A DNA stretch of 64,000 nucleotides from Alishewanella aestuarii B11. GTDB taxonomy: Bacteria > Pseudomonadota > Gammaproteobacteria > Enterobacterales > Alteromonadaceae. Shown in pieces: positions 39,275 through 48,251 of this stretch. Both the position numbers and the translations under genes were made by a program. The stretch lies in contig NZ_ALAB01000027.1 of NCBI RefSeq assembly GCF_000280055.1, positions 1 through 64,000 on the forward strand, written 5' to 3'. Each line of letters starts with the position of its first letter. Position 1 is the stretch's first letter. Under the pieces are notes generated by a model that made no database searches, was not told where the DNA came from, and worked only from the letters and a program-made list of their open reading frames with translations.

Positions 39275-39844
39275 TTAAAACCAAGGAACTGTTATTTTTT
39301 CAGATAATCGACTTAACCCGTATGAGTTAAAACTACCTACTATTGCATGCTCAACTACCGGTCCCTGTTCTATAAACACTTTCATTTGCTGCTTATTACC
39401 TCGGCTGATTAATTGCAAAAATGGCAGCTTCAAAAGTTTTTGCGACTCGTCACTGATCTTATCCAATGCCTCCTCCTGTGTTAACCAGCCTTTGCTGACT
39501 GAACGCTGACGCTTATTGTGTGCACTTTTTACTTGCCGTCTGGCAAAGTAACGCTGCTTGGCATTAGCAGGGACTGGCTGTATCGCACTGCATTGGCAGT
39601 AATCTCTGAGCCCTTTTAGCCAATTTTCAGCCATCAGCTTTTCCAACATGCTTGCCGTGCCATGAATACGCAACTGAGAACCAAGATGCCTACCAGTTTG
39701 AGCATAACCGGGGAAACTAACGCCTACTTTACCCATAGTCACCTGCCCTAACACCGCGTGAAGTTTTGAGCACAGGTTGTTCATTAGAAAATTGGCGTCA
39801 GCTTCTAAGTCGGGTAATACCGTTATTTCGATATAACTATCCAT
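39275..39844 (-). CDS. cas6f: CRISPR endoribonuclease Cas6f (Csy4)
   Basis: This 189-residue enzyme cuts the array transcript at the base of each repeat hairpin and stays bound to the crRNA 3' stem. The catalytic-type histidine lies in SKLHAVLGQ, followed by GVSFPGYAQTGRHLG as in Csy4. An arginine-rich segment (RYFARRQVKSAHNKRQRSVSKG, about residues 108-129) fits the helix that reads the hairpin groove. Last gene of the cas operon, next to the array. Confidence 0.95.
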   Translation of the reverse strand: MDSYIEITVLPDLEADANFLMNNLCSKLHAVLGQVTMGKVGVSFPGYAQTGRHLGSQLRIHGTASMLEKLMAENWLKGLRDYCQCSAIQPVPANAKQRYFARRQVKSAHNKRQRSVSKGWLTQEEALDKISDESQKLLKLPFLQLISRGNKQQMKVFIEQGPVVEHAIVGSFNSYGLSRLSEKITVPWF

Positions 39845-39855
39845 AGTCAGCTCCC

Positions 39856-40860
39856 TTAACCGGCTTCACCAAACACACCACCACGAATAAACATGGCCAT
39901 AATGTAATGCTGCTGCTCCAATGGCGGGGTTTTACCTTTTAATACCCAGCCATCCAGTAATTTATAAAAATCCATATTGTCTTTTGGCTGGCGATACGCT
40001 TTACCACGGTTAGTTACTGAGCCGTAAGGTTCTACGGCAATAGCACCAACCTCTGCGGTTTCCGGGTGCCAGGTGTCAATAGTGCGCAAAGCATTGCCTA
40101 TTTTTTGCGAGTGCATGGCAGCCACACCATCCAACTGGTATAAGAACTTGCTTTTGTCACCTTTGCCGCCGCCCATTACCAGCTCTTGTGATGGATAAAC
40201 TGCCTGACCTGCGCCCAGTTTTACAAAGGCACTTACTTTAAGCAGCGCAAAGCTTTCTCCTGCCAGCCCCTGTTTTATCACTTGCGCTAGTTTTGCTAAA
40301 TCGCCTTTTGGCTCTGCAAAACTGCGCAAGTCAAACTGTTGGGCATCAAATATCCAGAGCTCTTTACCATGCGTTACCTGCACTTCTACTGCTTCAGCGC
40401 CTACCCGGTTGCGCCACAAAAAACGACCATTGGCAATGTTGGCGGCATAACGATTGGCTAACTCGGTAAATTGGGTTTGTTCAGCATAGCCATTAATAAG
40501 GTTGGCCAATGCCTGTTGGTATGCAGGATCATTACAGGTAGAAGGTGTCGCTAAATTGCCGATGATTCTTAAGGTAAAACTCACTTTAAGCGTATCGTGC
40601 TCAAACGGCAGTGCGGCATTATCAACGGTTTGTAGGTTAGCTTTTTGCACTTCAGCATCAACCTTTGCCGGATCGCTGGCCAAAGCCGACTTTAACCGGT
40701 TTGAAATAGTGCCACGTACCGCTTTTTCTTTAACCGCTACAGGCAAAAAGCTGTTGCCATTTGCGCGTTCTTCCCAGTTGCCACTGGCCATAATGGCGTC
40801 TGAATTTGCCAGTTTGGCTTCAAAAGCCAGTACCGATGCTGTTTTTAAAGTAGTAGTCAT
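39856..40860 (-). CDS. csy3: Cascade backbone protein Cas7f (Csy3)
   Basis: This 334-residue protein forms the helical filament that holds the crRNA spacer, with several copies per complex. The family start [26 protein letters not shown] and the middle [20 protein letters not shown] are recognisable, as is the C-terminal [14 protein letters not shown]. In the Csy complex, Cas7f subunits flip out every sixth crRNA base, which matters for the mini-CRISPR described below. Confidence 0.95.
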   Translation of the reverse strand: MTTTLKTASVLAFEAKLANSDAIMASGNWEERANGNSFLPVAVKEKAVRGTISNRLKSALASDPAKVDAEVQKANLQTVDNAALPFEHDTLKVSFTLRIIGNLATPSTCNDPAYQQALANLINGYAEQTQFTELANRYAANIANGRFLWRNRVGAEAVEVQVTHGKELWIFDAQQFDLRSFAEPKGDLAKLAQVIKQGLAGESFALLKVSAFVKLGAGQAVYPSQELVMGGGKGDKSKFLYQLDGVAAMHSQKIGNALRTIDTWHPETAEVGAIAVEPYGSVTNRGKAYRQPKDNMDFYKLLDGWVLKGKTPPLEQQHYIMAMFIRGGVFGEAG

Positions 40861-40874
40861 AAGTAAGTTCCTTA

Positions 40875-41864
40875 TTAGAAGTAAGTAAGTTCAGTTTCTG
40901 TCAGTTCAACTAAAGCGGCTTCCTGCTCCGGATGCAGCTTTAATGTGTTCTGTGCCGTGTTTGTTGTACATAAATACCAGGGGCCCTGCTGACGATAACG
41001 CCAGATAACATCACGTAAATCAGGCACTCGGTGCGGGCTTAACCACTGGCCAACGCCATACGCAGATTCAACAAAACAAAACGGATATTGCGGATCACGG
41101 CTATTGGCGACAGCGCCAGCAGGATAAAGCGCTGAAATTGCTTTATAGCCGGTGGTGATCGGCACCAGGTAGCCTTTGTCCGGTTTAGGTACCCGTACCC
41201 ATTCAACAGCATGTTGCTCTGTTGGTGAGTCAGCATCCTCAGTTGTAACAGCCTGATAAGTTAACGCTGCAAAATCCAGCCAGGCATCTAGCATAGTGGC
41301 ATTGGGCTGAGTCGAGATTAACTGCTGATAATGCTGCTTTAATAGCTCTGAGCGATCCGTTAACACGAAACCCGGCAGCACTTTTCGCAGCAATTTACGG
41401 CTTAACGCCTGCTCATCATCATCGCTGTACAGGCTAACGCCTTTAAGGCAACTAACCTGGCCACCAGCTAGCTTTTGCCGTTGCGCTAGCACAGTAAGTG
41501 TTTCAACTAACTGCTGTTGCTGAGCGCCACTAAATGCTTTGCTAGATTCCAGAATCAATGAAACGGTAAGGTGCATTCGTCCTTCTTCAACGATAGGCGC
41601 AGTATTGCCCTCTTTGGTTAATGGGTTGCGGGTAAGCGCAAAAACGTAATCGCCCCAACCGCCAGGCTGATAGGCCTGTACCTGATGCTGATGGCATACC
41701 ACTGCACAGCCGGTTAGTTCAATACCAAACTGTTGTTGTAACTTACGCGACAGTGCGTGGGTATAGCCAAGGAAATGGGTAATGGCCGGAAAGCCATAAG
41801 TAAAACCGGCGATACAATTGGCATTTTGGACTTTGATATGCTCCAGCAAAATATAATTGCTCAT
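40875..41864 (-). CDS. csy2: Cascade subunit Cas5f (Csy2)
   Basis: This 329-residue RAMP-fold protein binds the crRNA 5' handle together with Csy1. Family features are the N-terminal [35 protein letters not shown] and the [14 protein letters not shown] segment. The start codon overlaps the csy1 stop by 4 bp (ATGA). Complete length. Confidence 0.94.
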   Translation of the reverse strand: MSNYILLEHIKVQNANCIAGFTYGFPAITHFLGYTHALSRKLQQQFGIELTGCAVVCHQHQVQAYQPGGWGDYVFALTRNPLTKEGNTAPIVEEGRMHLTVSLILESSKAFSGAQQQQLVETLTVLAQRQKLAGGQVSCLKGVSLYSDDDEQALSRKLLRKVLPGFVLTDRSELLKQHYQQLISTQPNATMLDAWLDFAALTYQAVTTEDADSPTEQHAVEWVRVPKPDKGYLVPITTGYKAISALYPAGAVANSRDPQYPFCFVESAYGVGQWLSPHRVPDLRDVIWRYRQQGPWYLCTTNTAQNTLKLHPEQEAALVELTETELTYF

Positions 41865-43231
41865 ACTGCAGCCTCCGCTTGTGCCTTAGCTGCAGAAAAC
41901 ACCATTGTGCCAAGCTCGTAATCGCGTAGCCGGGGCGACAACAACTTCGCCCAATGCTGATATTGCACAGTACCAAACACTAACCCATCATTCTTCAGGG
42001 CTTTGTTCAGCTTACTATTTAACCAACCGGCAAAGGCCAGACAAATATCTTGCTGCCAATTGTTGTTTGCCCTTTTTTGCTGGAACAACAGATCCTCACA
42101 CCAGACATCCAACCACAGTTGTTCCGCCAGTTTTAACTCACAATTTTGGAAACTCCAACCAGCGTACTCGCTTAATCCCTGCACTTCAGCTGCATAATTT
42201 AGTAAGCCATCAATAAGATCATTTACGTAAGCGGCGATATTACGACGAATTTCTAAAGTACTATCGCGCCCTTTTACGCTAAGTAAGTAACGTTGTAGTT
42301 CTTGTAAATCGCGCCATACCCTGCGGTTAAATTCGCGACTGTTAAATATCGATTGCTCATTTAATGGTGGCTTTAACGTCGATTGCCAGGATGGCGGCGC
42401 ACAGTTGAGCAAATTGGTTTTACCGCCCCGCTGACTATTCAACTGCGAAATATTTTGTGGTTTAGAGCCACCAAAGCTTTGTATTGCAGTATCTAAAAAT
42501 CGAATGTCTGGCTTGTCATGATATTTACCAGCCCGGCGCGCTTCCCGAATAGCTTTGGGTTCATCACCATAGCGCACGGCAGTTATTTTGCTGTTAAATT
42601 GATGCGCAAGAGACGAGGCAAATACGGGGCTAAGCAAGTGATACTGGCCATCAGCGATGGGGAAATACAGTTGTTTGGCTAAGGTATGAGATGACAAGGC
42701 TTTATCTGCCAGAGCCAACTTGAAACCTTCAACCCATTCAGTGAGTTGCATCTGATCTTCGCTAAAAACTGCAAGAGCGCTGAAATCGCCATCTGTTAGG
42801 GTCTGTGCAAGACTCCGCCCTTCAAATTCTAATTGTAGTAGCTTGGCAACATCTAATGCTGCTGCGTTACCAACGGCATCAATGGCCAAGTTGGCTAAAC
42901 TGGCCGTGACGAGATAGTCGGCATCCTCCATATATTCGAGTGACAACACGCTGCTGCCTTTGGCATCGCCATGAGTAAACTTCAACGCATGAGTAACAAG
43001 ACTGATTTGTTTTGCACGCTTTGCCGCATCATCTAACCAATGCCTCACATCAAACTGTTGGTTGATTTGTAGGATCTGAGGCGAAAACTCAGTGTTGATC
43101 TGCGCTTGTTTAACAGCATCGTCAACACCTTTTAGCGCTTTCTCCAATGCTTTTTCTATTGGCTCCAGCTTCTGCAACCTGCGTTGGTCGATATAATCAG
43201 CTATTACTGCTGCTAGCCCTTTGGTTTGCAT
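41861..43231 (-). CDS. csy1: Cascade large subunit Cas8f (Csy1)
   Basis: This 456-residue protein recognises the CC PAM and helps recruit the Cas2-3 nuclease. Typical Csy1 segments are FTHGDAKGSSVLSLEY, the KYHDKPDIRFLDTAIQSFGGSKPQNISQLNSQRGG block and NSREFNRRVWRDL. It is the first core gene of the csy operon, with only one small gene between it and the operon promoter. Confidence 0.94.
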   Translation of the reverse strand: MQTKGLAAVIADYIDQRRLQKLEPIEKALEKALKGVDDAVKQAQINTEFSPQILQINQQFDVRHWLDDAAKRAKQISLVTHALKFTHGDAKGSSVLSLEYMEDADYLVTASLANLAIDAVGNAAALDVAKLLQLEFEGRSLAQTLTDGDFSALAVFSEDQMQLTEWVEGFKLALADKALSSHTLAKQLYFPIADGQYHLLSPVFASSLAHQFNSKITAVRYGDEPKAIREARRAGKYHDKPDIRFLDTAIQSFGGSKPQNISQLNSQRGGKTNLLNCAPPSWQSTLKPPLNEQSIFNSREFNRRVWRDLQELQRYLLSVKGRDSTLEIRRNIAAYVNDLIDGLLNYAAEVQGLSEYAGWSFQNCELKLAEQLWLDVWCEDLLFQQKRANNNWQQDICLAFAGWLNSKLNKALKNDGLVFGTVQYQHWAKLLSPRLRDYELGTMVFSAAKAQAEAAV

Positions 43232-43266
43232 AAATCCTCCTGAAATTAAAAGCTTTTTGCATACAA

Positions 43267-43527
43267 TTAACTAATCGTATATTCCCGCCAAGGTATCTGA
43301 TTTGGATGTATATTCGTTAGAAACTTCACGATATCGCGCCTACCAGAATAGGTTGGTATTCCCTTGCTATTTTGGGCCATCAGCACTATCGGCATATTCG
43401 GAAAATAGGCCGTTGAAAACTCAGTGAACTCTTCGCTTAGTTGGCTTGAAGCCACTATGTGTGGTTTTACAACAAGGACTGCAAACGTTACACCTTGCTC
43501 TCTTACAACAGCACCATGAATCTTCAT
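43267..43527 (-). CDS. Small conserved-looking protein, first gene of the csy operon
   Basis: This 86-residue soluble protein (MKIHGAVVREQGVTFAVLVVKPHIV...) has no recognised function. It lies between cas2-3 and csy1, 35 bp ahead of csy1 and on the same strand, with a good ribosome-binding site (TGAGG) upstream. The C-terminal half (GIPTYSGRRDIVKFLTNIHPNQIPWREYTIS) is charged and compact. It has no helix-turn-helix. It could be a recent insertion or an accessory or regulatory part of the locus. Confidence 0.7.
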   Translation of the reverse strand: MKIHGAVVREQGVTFAVLVVKPHIVASSQLSEEFTEFSTAYFPNMPIVLMAQNSKGIPTYSGRRDIVKFLTNIHPNQIPWREYTIS

Positions 43528-43558
43528 ACATTTACCTCAGATAACGAAACCTGAATTG

Positions 43559-43587
43559 ACTATAATTCAACCAACAACCAAGATCAA
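43559..43587 (-). promoter_or_regulatory. Probable csy operon promoter
   Basis: On the minus strand, TTGATC (43582-43587) and TATAGT (43559-43564) are separated by 17 bp, a good sigma-70 arrangement. Transcription would begin about 25 bp before the small gene's ATG. An alternative promoter further upstream has TTAAGT (43618-43623), an 18-bp spacer and TATACT (43594-43599). Confidence 0.6.
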
Positions 43588-43589
43588 CA

Positions 43590-43605
43590 CCTAAGTATAT
43601 TTATT
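43590..43605 (+). promoter_or_regulatory. Putative Csy-complex target site with CC PAM
   Basis: CC (43590-43591) is followed by TAAGTATATTTATT (43592-43605). This matches the mini-CRISPR spacer TAAGTATATTTGTT at 13 of 14 positions; the mismatch is position 12. It lies 3 bp beyond the -35 box of the closer csy promoter and covers the -10 box of the alternative promoter, so a bound complex would block transcription. Confidence 0.65.
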
Positions 43606-43657
43606 GTAAATATTCAAACTTAACATTAGACGCAACTAACGACTTACTCTAAAATCG

Positions 43658-43728
43658 CCCCACTACCGCAGTTGGTAGCTCAGAAATAAGTATATTTGTT
43701 GTTAACTACCGCACAGGTAGCAGCGCAC
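43658..43728 (+). ncRNA. CRISPR-like two-repeat mini-array, putative CreR-type regulatory crRNA
   Basis: Two diverged type I-F repeats lie in crRNA orientation on the plus strand. The first (43658-43686) has the stem CTACC/GGTAG and ends with the handle CTCAGAAA. The second (43701-43728) has GTTAA then CTACC-GCACA-GGTAG. Compared with the array repeat (CTGCC/GGCAG), both stems carry the same paired change, so folding for Cas6f is kept. Between them is a 14-nt spacer, TAAGTATATTTGTT, instead of 32 nt. The expected product is about 42 nt (8-nt handle, 14-nt spacer, 20-nt stem). Its match upstream of the csy operon suggests autorepression rather than immunity. A promoter for it is not evident. 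Confidence 0.7.
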
Positions 43729-46700
43729 TCAGCCGAGTGCGCCATACACTCCCAATACAGGGTGGTACTGCCACTTTTCGGCATTCTGTTTTACTCTTAA
43801 ACGGATCTCACCGAATTGTTTGCTTACCTCTTCCAGCGTGAGCCCCATTTGTTCTGCACGCTGTTGATACACTGACAGCGCATCCAGCGTAAACCAGGCA
43901 TGGTTGCCCTGCGTTGGCTGCCAGCTTTCAGTAACAAAATTTTCTGCTTTGATATATTCCAGTGGCCAGACTGCATCATTAATCCGCGTAAATACCGGCT
44001 CGTCATCTTCTTCTGATAACATCAGGCAGTAAGGTTCATCAGGCGATGACTTGCGAAACGGCTTACGCCTTTGTAATTCAGCACTCCAAGTTGCATGATG
44101 ATCCCACCATCTTGCGGCATAATCTGTTGGCCAGTCACCGCTACCGGATGACCATTTTTCTGGTTGAGGAAATACACTTTGAAATAGCGCCAAATGCTCA
44201 AATACAACAAGGTCAGAGTACAGTTTCGATTCAACTAGTTTTGGCTGACTGATACGTGGTAATGCACTGATATGCTGAAAATACTCGACCGGCAAGATCT
44301 GTTGAAGATCATGATGTTTTAATAATAAATCATCCCGCTCAAACCCCGGCTGACAATAGGCAGGTTTGCGCTTTCCATCCCTATTTGTTACCGCTTTTAA
44401 TGCTTTAAAATTTTGCGACAGAATTAACAAGTTATCGCTACTTGCTGGTTGCTGGCGGTGCCGTTGAATACGCCCGGCCAACTGGATCAGTGAGCGCATA
44501 GAACTGGGCTCGGCAATTGCCCAGTCATAATCATGATCCCTGCCGACTTCAGCGACAGAGGTCGCTAATACCACAAATAGATGATTGCCTTGTGGATATT
44601 GCGCGAGTGCGTGGCTGATTTCAGCTTGCTGCCAAAGCGCTGACGTATTGTAGCGGGTCAGTGCTGCATCCAACTTTTGCTCGATAGCAGAGCGCACCGC
44701 TAATGGGTACTGGCTGTGGTAAACACAATAATGAATATGGCAATCGACAGGTACTGCCATTTGTAGCAACTGCTTAGCCACAGCGACCATAGGATTAATA
44801 TTGGCCATACGTACCAAGCCGATGGATACTTTTTGACCTGTAGGTGCCACTTGATGATGCTGACTATGTAACTGACAAATACTCTGCTGGATTAGGCTAG
44901 CCAGTTGGCTAATAATCAGCTCTGGATTTTTACTGCTGGCGGTTACCCCCAGTAAACTGGCTTTACGCAGCACAGGCTGAGTTGCCAGGGCCTTAACCCG
45001 TTTTTCAACAAATAGCGTGTGCTGCTGCATTAACTGCTTTTTATCTGCACACTCTGCTTTTACTGCGGTAAATTCATCAAACCAAGCGCAGATAACCGGC
45101 AATTGTGACCGACCGTCAGCATTCACTGCATTGAAGTTCTCTCTGCCGGTGCGGTAGGCCTCAAACAAAGCGCACACCAGAACTGGCGGTAAAGTGGCAG
45201 ATGAAAACAGTAATCTGGCGCCCAACATGCCAGCCCAGTTCACCAGCCTGCACAGCGCGGGTAAATCGGCAGTGTCGAAATCATCGGGTTCATCCAGCAC
45301 CAAATCAGCCGTTAGCAACCTCAGCATAGGCGCGATTTGCTTACCGCCACGCACACCTTCGGTTGCTGGCATCAAATGATCAATAGTGCTTACCAGTACC
45401 GGTGCACTCACCAGTTGGTTTAGCTTCGGGCTACTGTTTAGCCAGTCTTTTAAGCGGCCATCATACAAGCTGCCTTCATAACTTACGTAAAGGTGCTCTG
45501 CGATAGGATCGACCAGCGACTCACTGCCAGTAGCGCTACTACTGACAGCAAGCTCAGCTTGTAAAGCTTGCTTACTGATATCATGCAATTGTTGCACTGC
45601 TGCGGAGCCAATTAACACCGCCAAGTCATCATCAGTCAGTTGCAAACGCTGTTTTAATGCATCACCTGTTTGTAACGTTAGCGTTCTTAACCCCAGTGCC
45701 ACACTAAAACGGCATCCCAGCTTTTCGTCAGCTAAACCGTACATAATACGGGCATTGGCAAAAGTTTTACCTTTGCCGGTGCTCGCCATATTGATACCAA
45801 AGAAGCCTTGAGAAACACTGTTTTCCCGTACCGAACAAGCCAAATCATAGGCCTTATCCTGCCAGCGGAACTTATCCAGCTTGGCCCGTTGCTTAAAACC
45901 TTTGTGCCGGGTAATGGCTGGCAAGGTATTTTTTAACGTCGGTAAACTTCTGGCCAATAAATAGGCATTATGGCTTACACCAATATTATGCTCATCTAGC
46001 TTTTGCTTAAGCTCACCATTTTCACGGTAAGAATTGGCAAAGGCTTTGTAGCTTGCATCTTGCCATTTTGTTTTAGGCTCTTGCGCCGAATAATAATGGT
46101 CGGCCAACATCAGTACCATCCGTGCATTATGACTAGTAAAGCGCTGCTCAAACCAATCTTGCTCAAATAACCTACTACAATTTAGCGCTCTAGCTGCAAT
46201 TTCTCCGGCTTTTTGCCGCCAGGTTGCACTGAGCAAAGGCGAACCATATACAAAAAACCAGTTTTGCTCACGTCGTTGTTGCTCACAACTCTCAGCACTG
46301 TTTACGGAATTCCATAACACATCAAAATTGTTCAGCCAGCTGTTTATGTTTTCAAACACAGGTTTGGTATCAGATTTTTTATCCGGAAAAATAGGCAATC
46401 TATGGTGAGATACGATTAGCCAAGCGACTAACCTAGCTACTGGTGCTAAACCGGCAAATGGCTCCAGATGACCCTGTTCCGGCGCATCTTTATGTAGCTT
46501 TGCTAAAACACTGTGTTCAAACTGAGCCGTAATATTGGCTAATTCAGTAAGCCATTGCTTATCTGATTTACCGGCAGTAAATGCCTGAAATAGCCGTAGC
46601 GATACCCATTCATGGCGATAAGGTTCATAACCCGGCGTTTTTACTTTGGGATTTATTTTTTGCTGAAACAGCAGATTGGCTTTACCAAAATCATGAAACA

Positions 46701-47061
46701 AACCGGCAATACCAGCCAATAAAGCGATAACCTCGGCGTTGTGCCAGCTGTTTTCATCCTCACTACGCAGAATATTGCGCAATGTCATGTTGGTTGGTGT
46801 GGCACCATCAACGTTGAATTTACGCTGATTACCCACTACCCATAACAACTCAGTATGATTTTTACTGCGGATCCAATGACAGGCCACAGCGGTATTTCGC
46901 CGTGCCGACTTTTTCAACAGCTTGCGCAGCACATCAAGCCCTTGCAAAGTGATTGGCGTTTGCCAGGTTCTGTCACCACGGCGTTCAGCGAACTGATCTA
47001 TGATCCGTCGTGTTTCAATAAGAGCATTTTTCGAGCACTGCGATACCAGCATAATGTTCAT
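43729..47061 (-). CDS. cas3f: Cas2-Cas3 fusion helicase-nuclease
   Basis: This 1110-residue type I-F effector nuclease combines an N-terminal Cas2 domain (MNIMLVSQCSKNALIETRRII, about residues 1-90), an HD nuclease domain (GLFHDFGKANLLFQQK) and a superfamily 2 helicase (Walker A in NMASTGKGKTFANARI, DExx-type LVLDEPDDFD, and IQLAGRIQRHRQQP). It degrades target DNA recruited by the Csy complex, and its Cas2 part joins Cas1 in adaptation. The start overlaps the cas1 stop by 4 bp. The stop codon (43729-43731) lies within an 8-bp hairpin at 43723-43742. Confidence 0.96.
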   Translation of the reverse strand: MNIMLVSQCSKNALIETRRIIDQFAERRGDRTWQTPITLQGLDVLRKLLKKSARRNTAVACHWIRSKNHTELLWVVGNQRKFNVDGATPTNMTLRNILRSEDENSWHNAEVIALLAGIAGLFHDFGKANLLFQQKINPKVKTPGYEPYRHEWVSLRLFQAFTAGKSDKQWLTELANITAQFEHSVLAKLHKDAPEQGHLEPFAGLAPVARLVAWLIVSHHRLPIFPDKKSDTKPVFENINSWLNNFDVLWNSVNSAESCEQQRREQNWFFVYGSPLLSATWRQKAGEIAARALNCSRLFEQDWFEQRFTSHNARMVLMLADHYYSAQEPKTKWQDASYKAFANSYRENGELKQKLDEHNIGVSHNAYLLARSLPTLKNTLPAITRHKGFKQRAKLDKFRWQDKAYDLACSVRENSVSQGFFGINMASTGKGKTFANARIMYGLADEKLGCRFSVALGLRTLTLQTGDALKQRLQLTDDDLAVLIGSAAVQQLHDISKQALQAELAVSSSATGSESLVDPIAEHLYVSYEGSLYDGRLKDWLNSSPKLNQLVSAPVLVSTIDHLMPATEGVRGGKQIAPMLRLLTADLVLDEPDDFDTADLPALCRLVNWAGMLGARLLFSSATLPPVLVCALFEAYRTGRENFNAVNADGRSQLPVICAWFDEFTAVKAECADKKQLMQQHTLFVEKRVKALATQPVLRKASLLGVTASSKNPELIISQLASLIQQSICQLHSQHHQVAPTGQKVSIGLVRMANINPMVAVAKQLLQMAVPVDCHIHYCVYHSQYPLAVRSAIEQKLDAALTRYNTSALWQQAEISHALAQYPQGNHLFVVLATSVAEVGRDHDYDWAIAEPSSMRSLIQLAGRIQRHRQQPASSDNLLILSQNFKALKAVTNRDGKRKPAYCQPGFERDDLLLKHHDLQQILPVEYFQHISALPRISQPKLVESKLYSDLVVFEHLALFQSVFPQPEKWSSGSGDWPTDYAARWWDHHATWSAELQRRKPFRKSSPDEPYCLMLSEEDDEPVFTRINDAVWPLEYIKAENFVTESWQPTQGNHAWFTLDALSVYQQRAEQMGLTLEEVSKQFGEIRLRVKQNAEKWQYHPVLGVYGALG

Positions 47062-48035
47062 AGTTCGCCACCATGCAGTGCAGCGATATCTTTCAGGCTA
47101 TCGATGATGAAATCCAGCGCTTCAGCTTGCTGAAAATTGGTAATACAGTTTTGCCGGAACTCCTGGTCGTCATCGCCATTCATCGCACTGATAAAAGCTT
47201 GTGGGAGCACCAATGCATCTTTAATGAGATCTGCCGCATCAAATACCAAACCACCACGGCGGGTTTTTCCATGAAGTACTGAAAAGCCATGCGGTAAACC
47301 TAAAACCCAGGTTGCTGTTGCTCCCAAGCCATAGGCTAAATAGTTACCGTGATCTAAAAAGCGATTAGCTGGATCAATACCGCTTCCGCCTTTGGCGCGC
47401 GTAAAGCTGTCGTCATGCGCTAAGGTATTGCAGGCAATTTTATACAGTAACTTGGTCAAGCGGGCTTCCGCCAACATAAGTGGCTGGGTGCCATTTGCAG
47501 CATCTACATCTTGTTTAAAGCGTGACAATGCTGAATCTAATTGGCTTTCACTGACCACAAAGCCATTATCAATAAATGATTTATTTTTTAGCCAGTGCTT
47601 CAACGTGAAATCAATTCTAAACTGCTGAATCGCTTTAGCTGCCTGCAACCTTTTGTCGTCATCCGGCCAAAACTTCAACCATTGCTGCAAATATTCGCAG
47701 GGCCGGTACTCACTTTGCGGATTAAACCAAGCTACCTCAACTTCAACATCATTTACGCTGAACAATGGCGTGCCACCACCACCACAGAATCCAACTAAAA
47801 CCCCTGCCCGCGCTAACTCCCGCATTGCAGCCTGAGTCACTGAAGTTCCGGTTCCCAGTAATAAACAAGTCGTATTGGCAATGGGGATATTCCAATACAG
47901 CGACTGTTTACCCTCATCAGTTACGTATTCAACACGACCACCTTTAACTAGCACGCGACAATGCTGCAGGTAATACATATTTGCCCGCTTGGAATGCAGA
48001 ATGCTTTTTAGATCTGATGGTGAAAAGTCATCCAT
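47058..48035 (-). CDS. cas1: CRISPR integrase Cas1
   Basis: This 325-residue spacer integrase is of the type I-F (Cas1f) group. Recognisable parts are CRVLVKGGRVEYVTDEG, TTCLLLGTGTSVTQAAMRELARAGVLVGFCGGGG, LTKLLYKIACNTLAHD and the metal-site region AYGLGATATWVLGLPHGFSVLHGKTRRGGLVFDAADLIKDALVLP. AGGAGAG stands 6 bp before the ATG. First gene of the cas1-cas2-3 transcript, so the adaptation module is complete. Confidence 0.96.
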   Translation of the reverse strand: MDDFSPSDLKSILHSKRANMYYLQHCRVLVKGGRVEYVTDEGKQSLYWNIPIANTTCLLLGTGTSVTQAAMRELARAGVLVGFCGGGGTPLFSVNDVEVEVAWFNPQSEYRPCEYLQQWLKFWPDDDKRLQAAKAIQQFRIDFTLKHWLKNKSFIDNGFVVSESQLDSALSRFKQDVDAANGTQPLMLAEARLTKLLYKIACNTLAHDDSFTRAKGGSGIDPANRFLDHGNYLAYGLGATATWVLGLPHGFSVLHGKTRRGGLVFDAADLIKDALVLPQAFISAMNGDDDQEFRQNCITNFQQAEALDFIIDSLKDIAALHGGEL

Positions 48036-48251
48036 AACAAACTCTCCTAATTAACAATCTTACTCTACCCTACTTCCCCAGAATAACAACACTGTACAAA
48101 AACACCTGTATGATTAATATATACATACAACGCAAGCTTATGTTTTAAATAACAAAGCAAAAAACATAAAAATTATTAAAAATTTTTTGTCACACCACGG
48201 TGAGCTGCGGCGACTTGTTAAGGTAACCCCTAATTAACCAAGGAACTTGCC
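48036..48251. promoter_or_regulatory. Divergent intergenic region between cas1 and the hydrolase
   Basis: This 216-bp AT-rich region must hold promoters for cas1 (minus) and the hydrolase-sigma pair (plus). No box is assigned with confidence. I looked here for a second repeat-like or spacer-matching sequence similar to the one upstream of csy and found none. Confidence 0.5.

Noticed and set aside
43723-43742. Terminator for the mini-CRISPR (GCGCACTC/GAGTGCGC)
   Set aside because: The 8-bp stem is perfect but no T tract follows on either strand, and it covers the cas2-3 stop codon.
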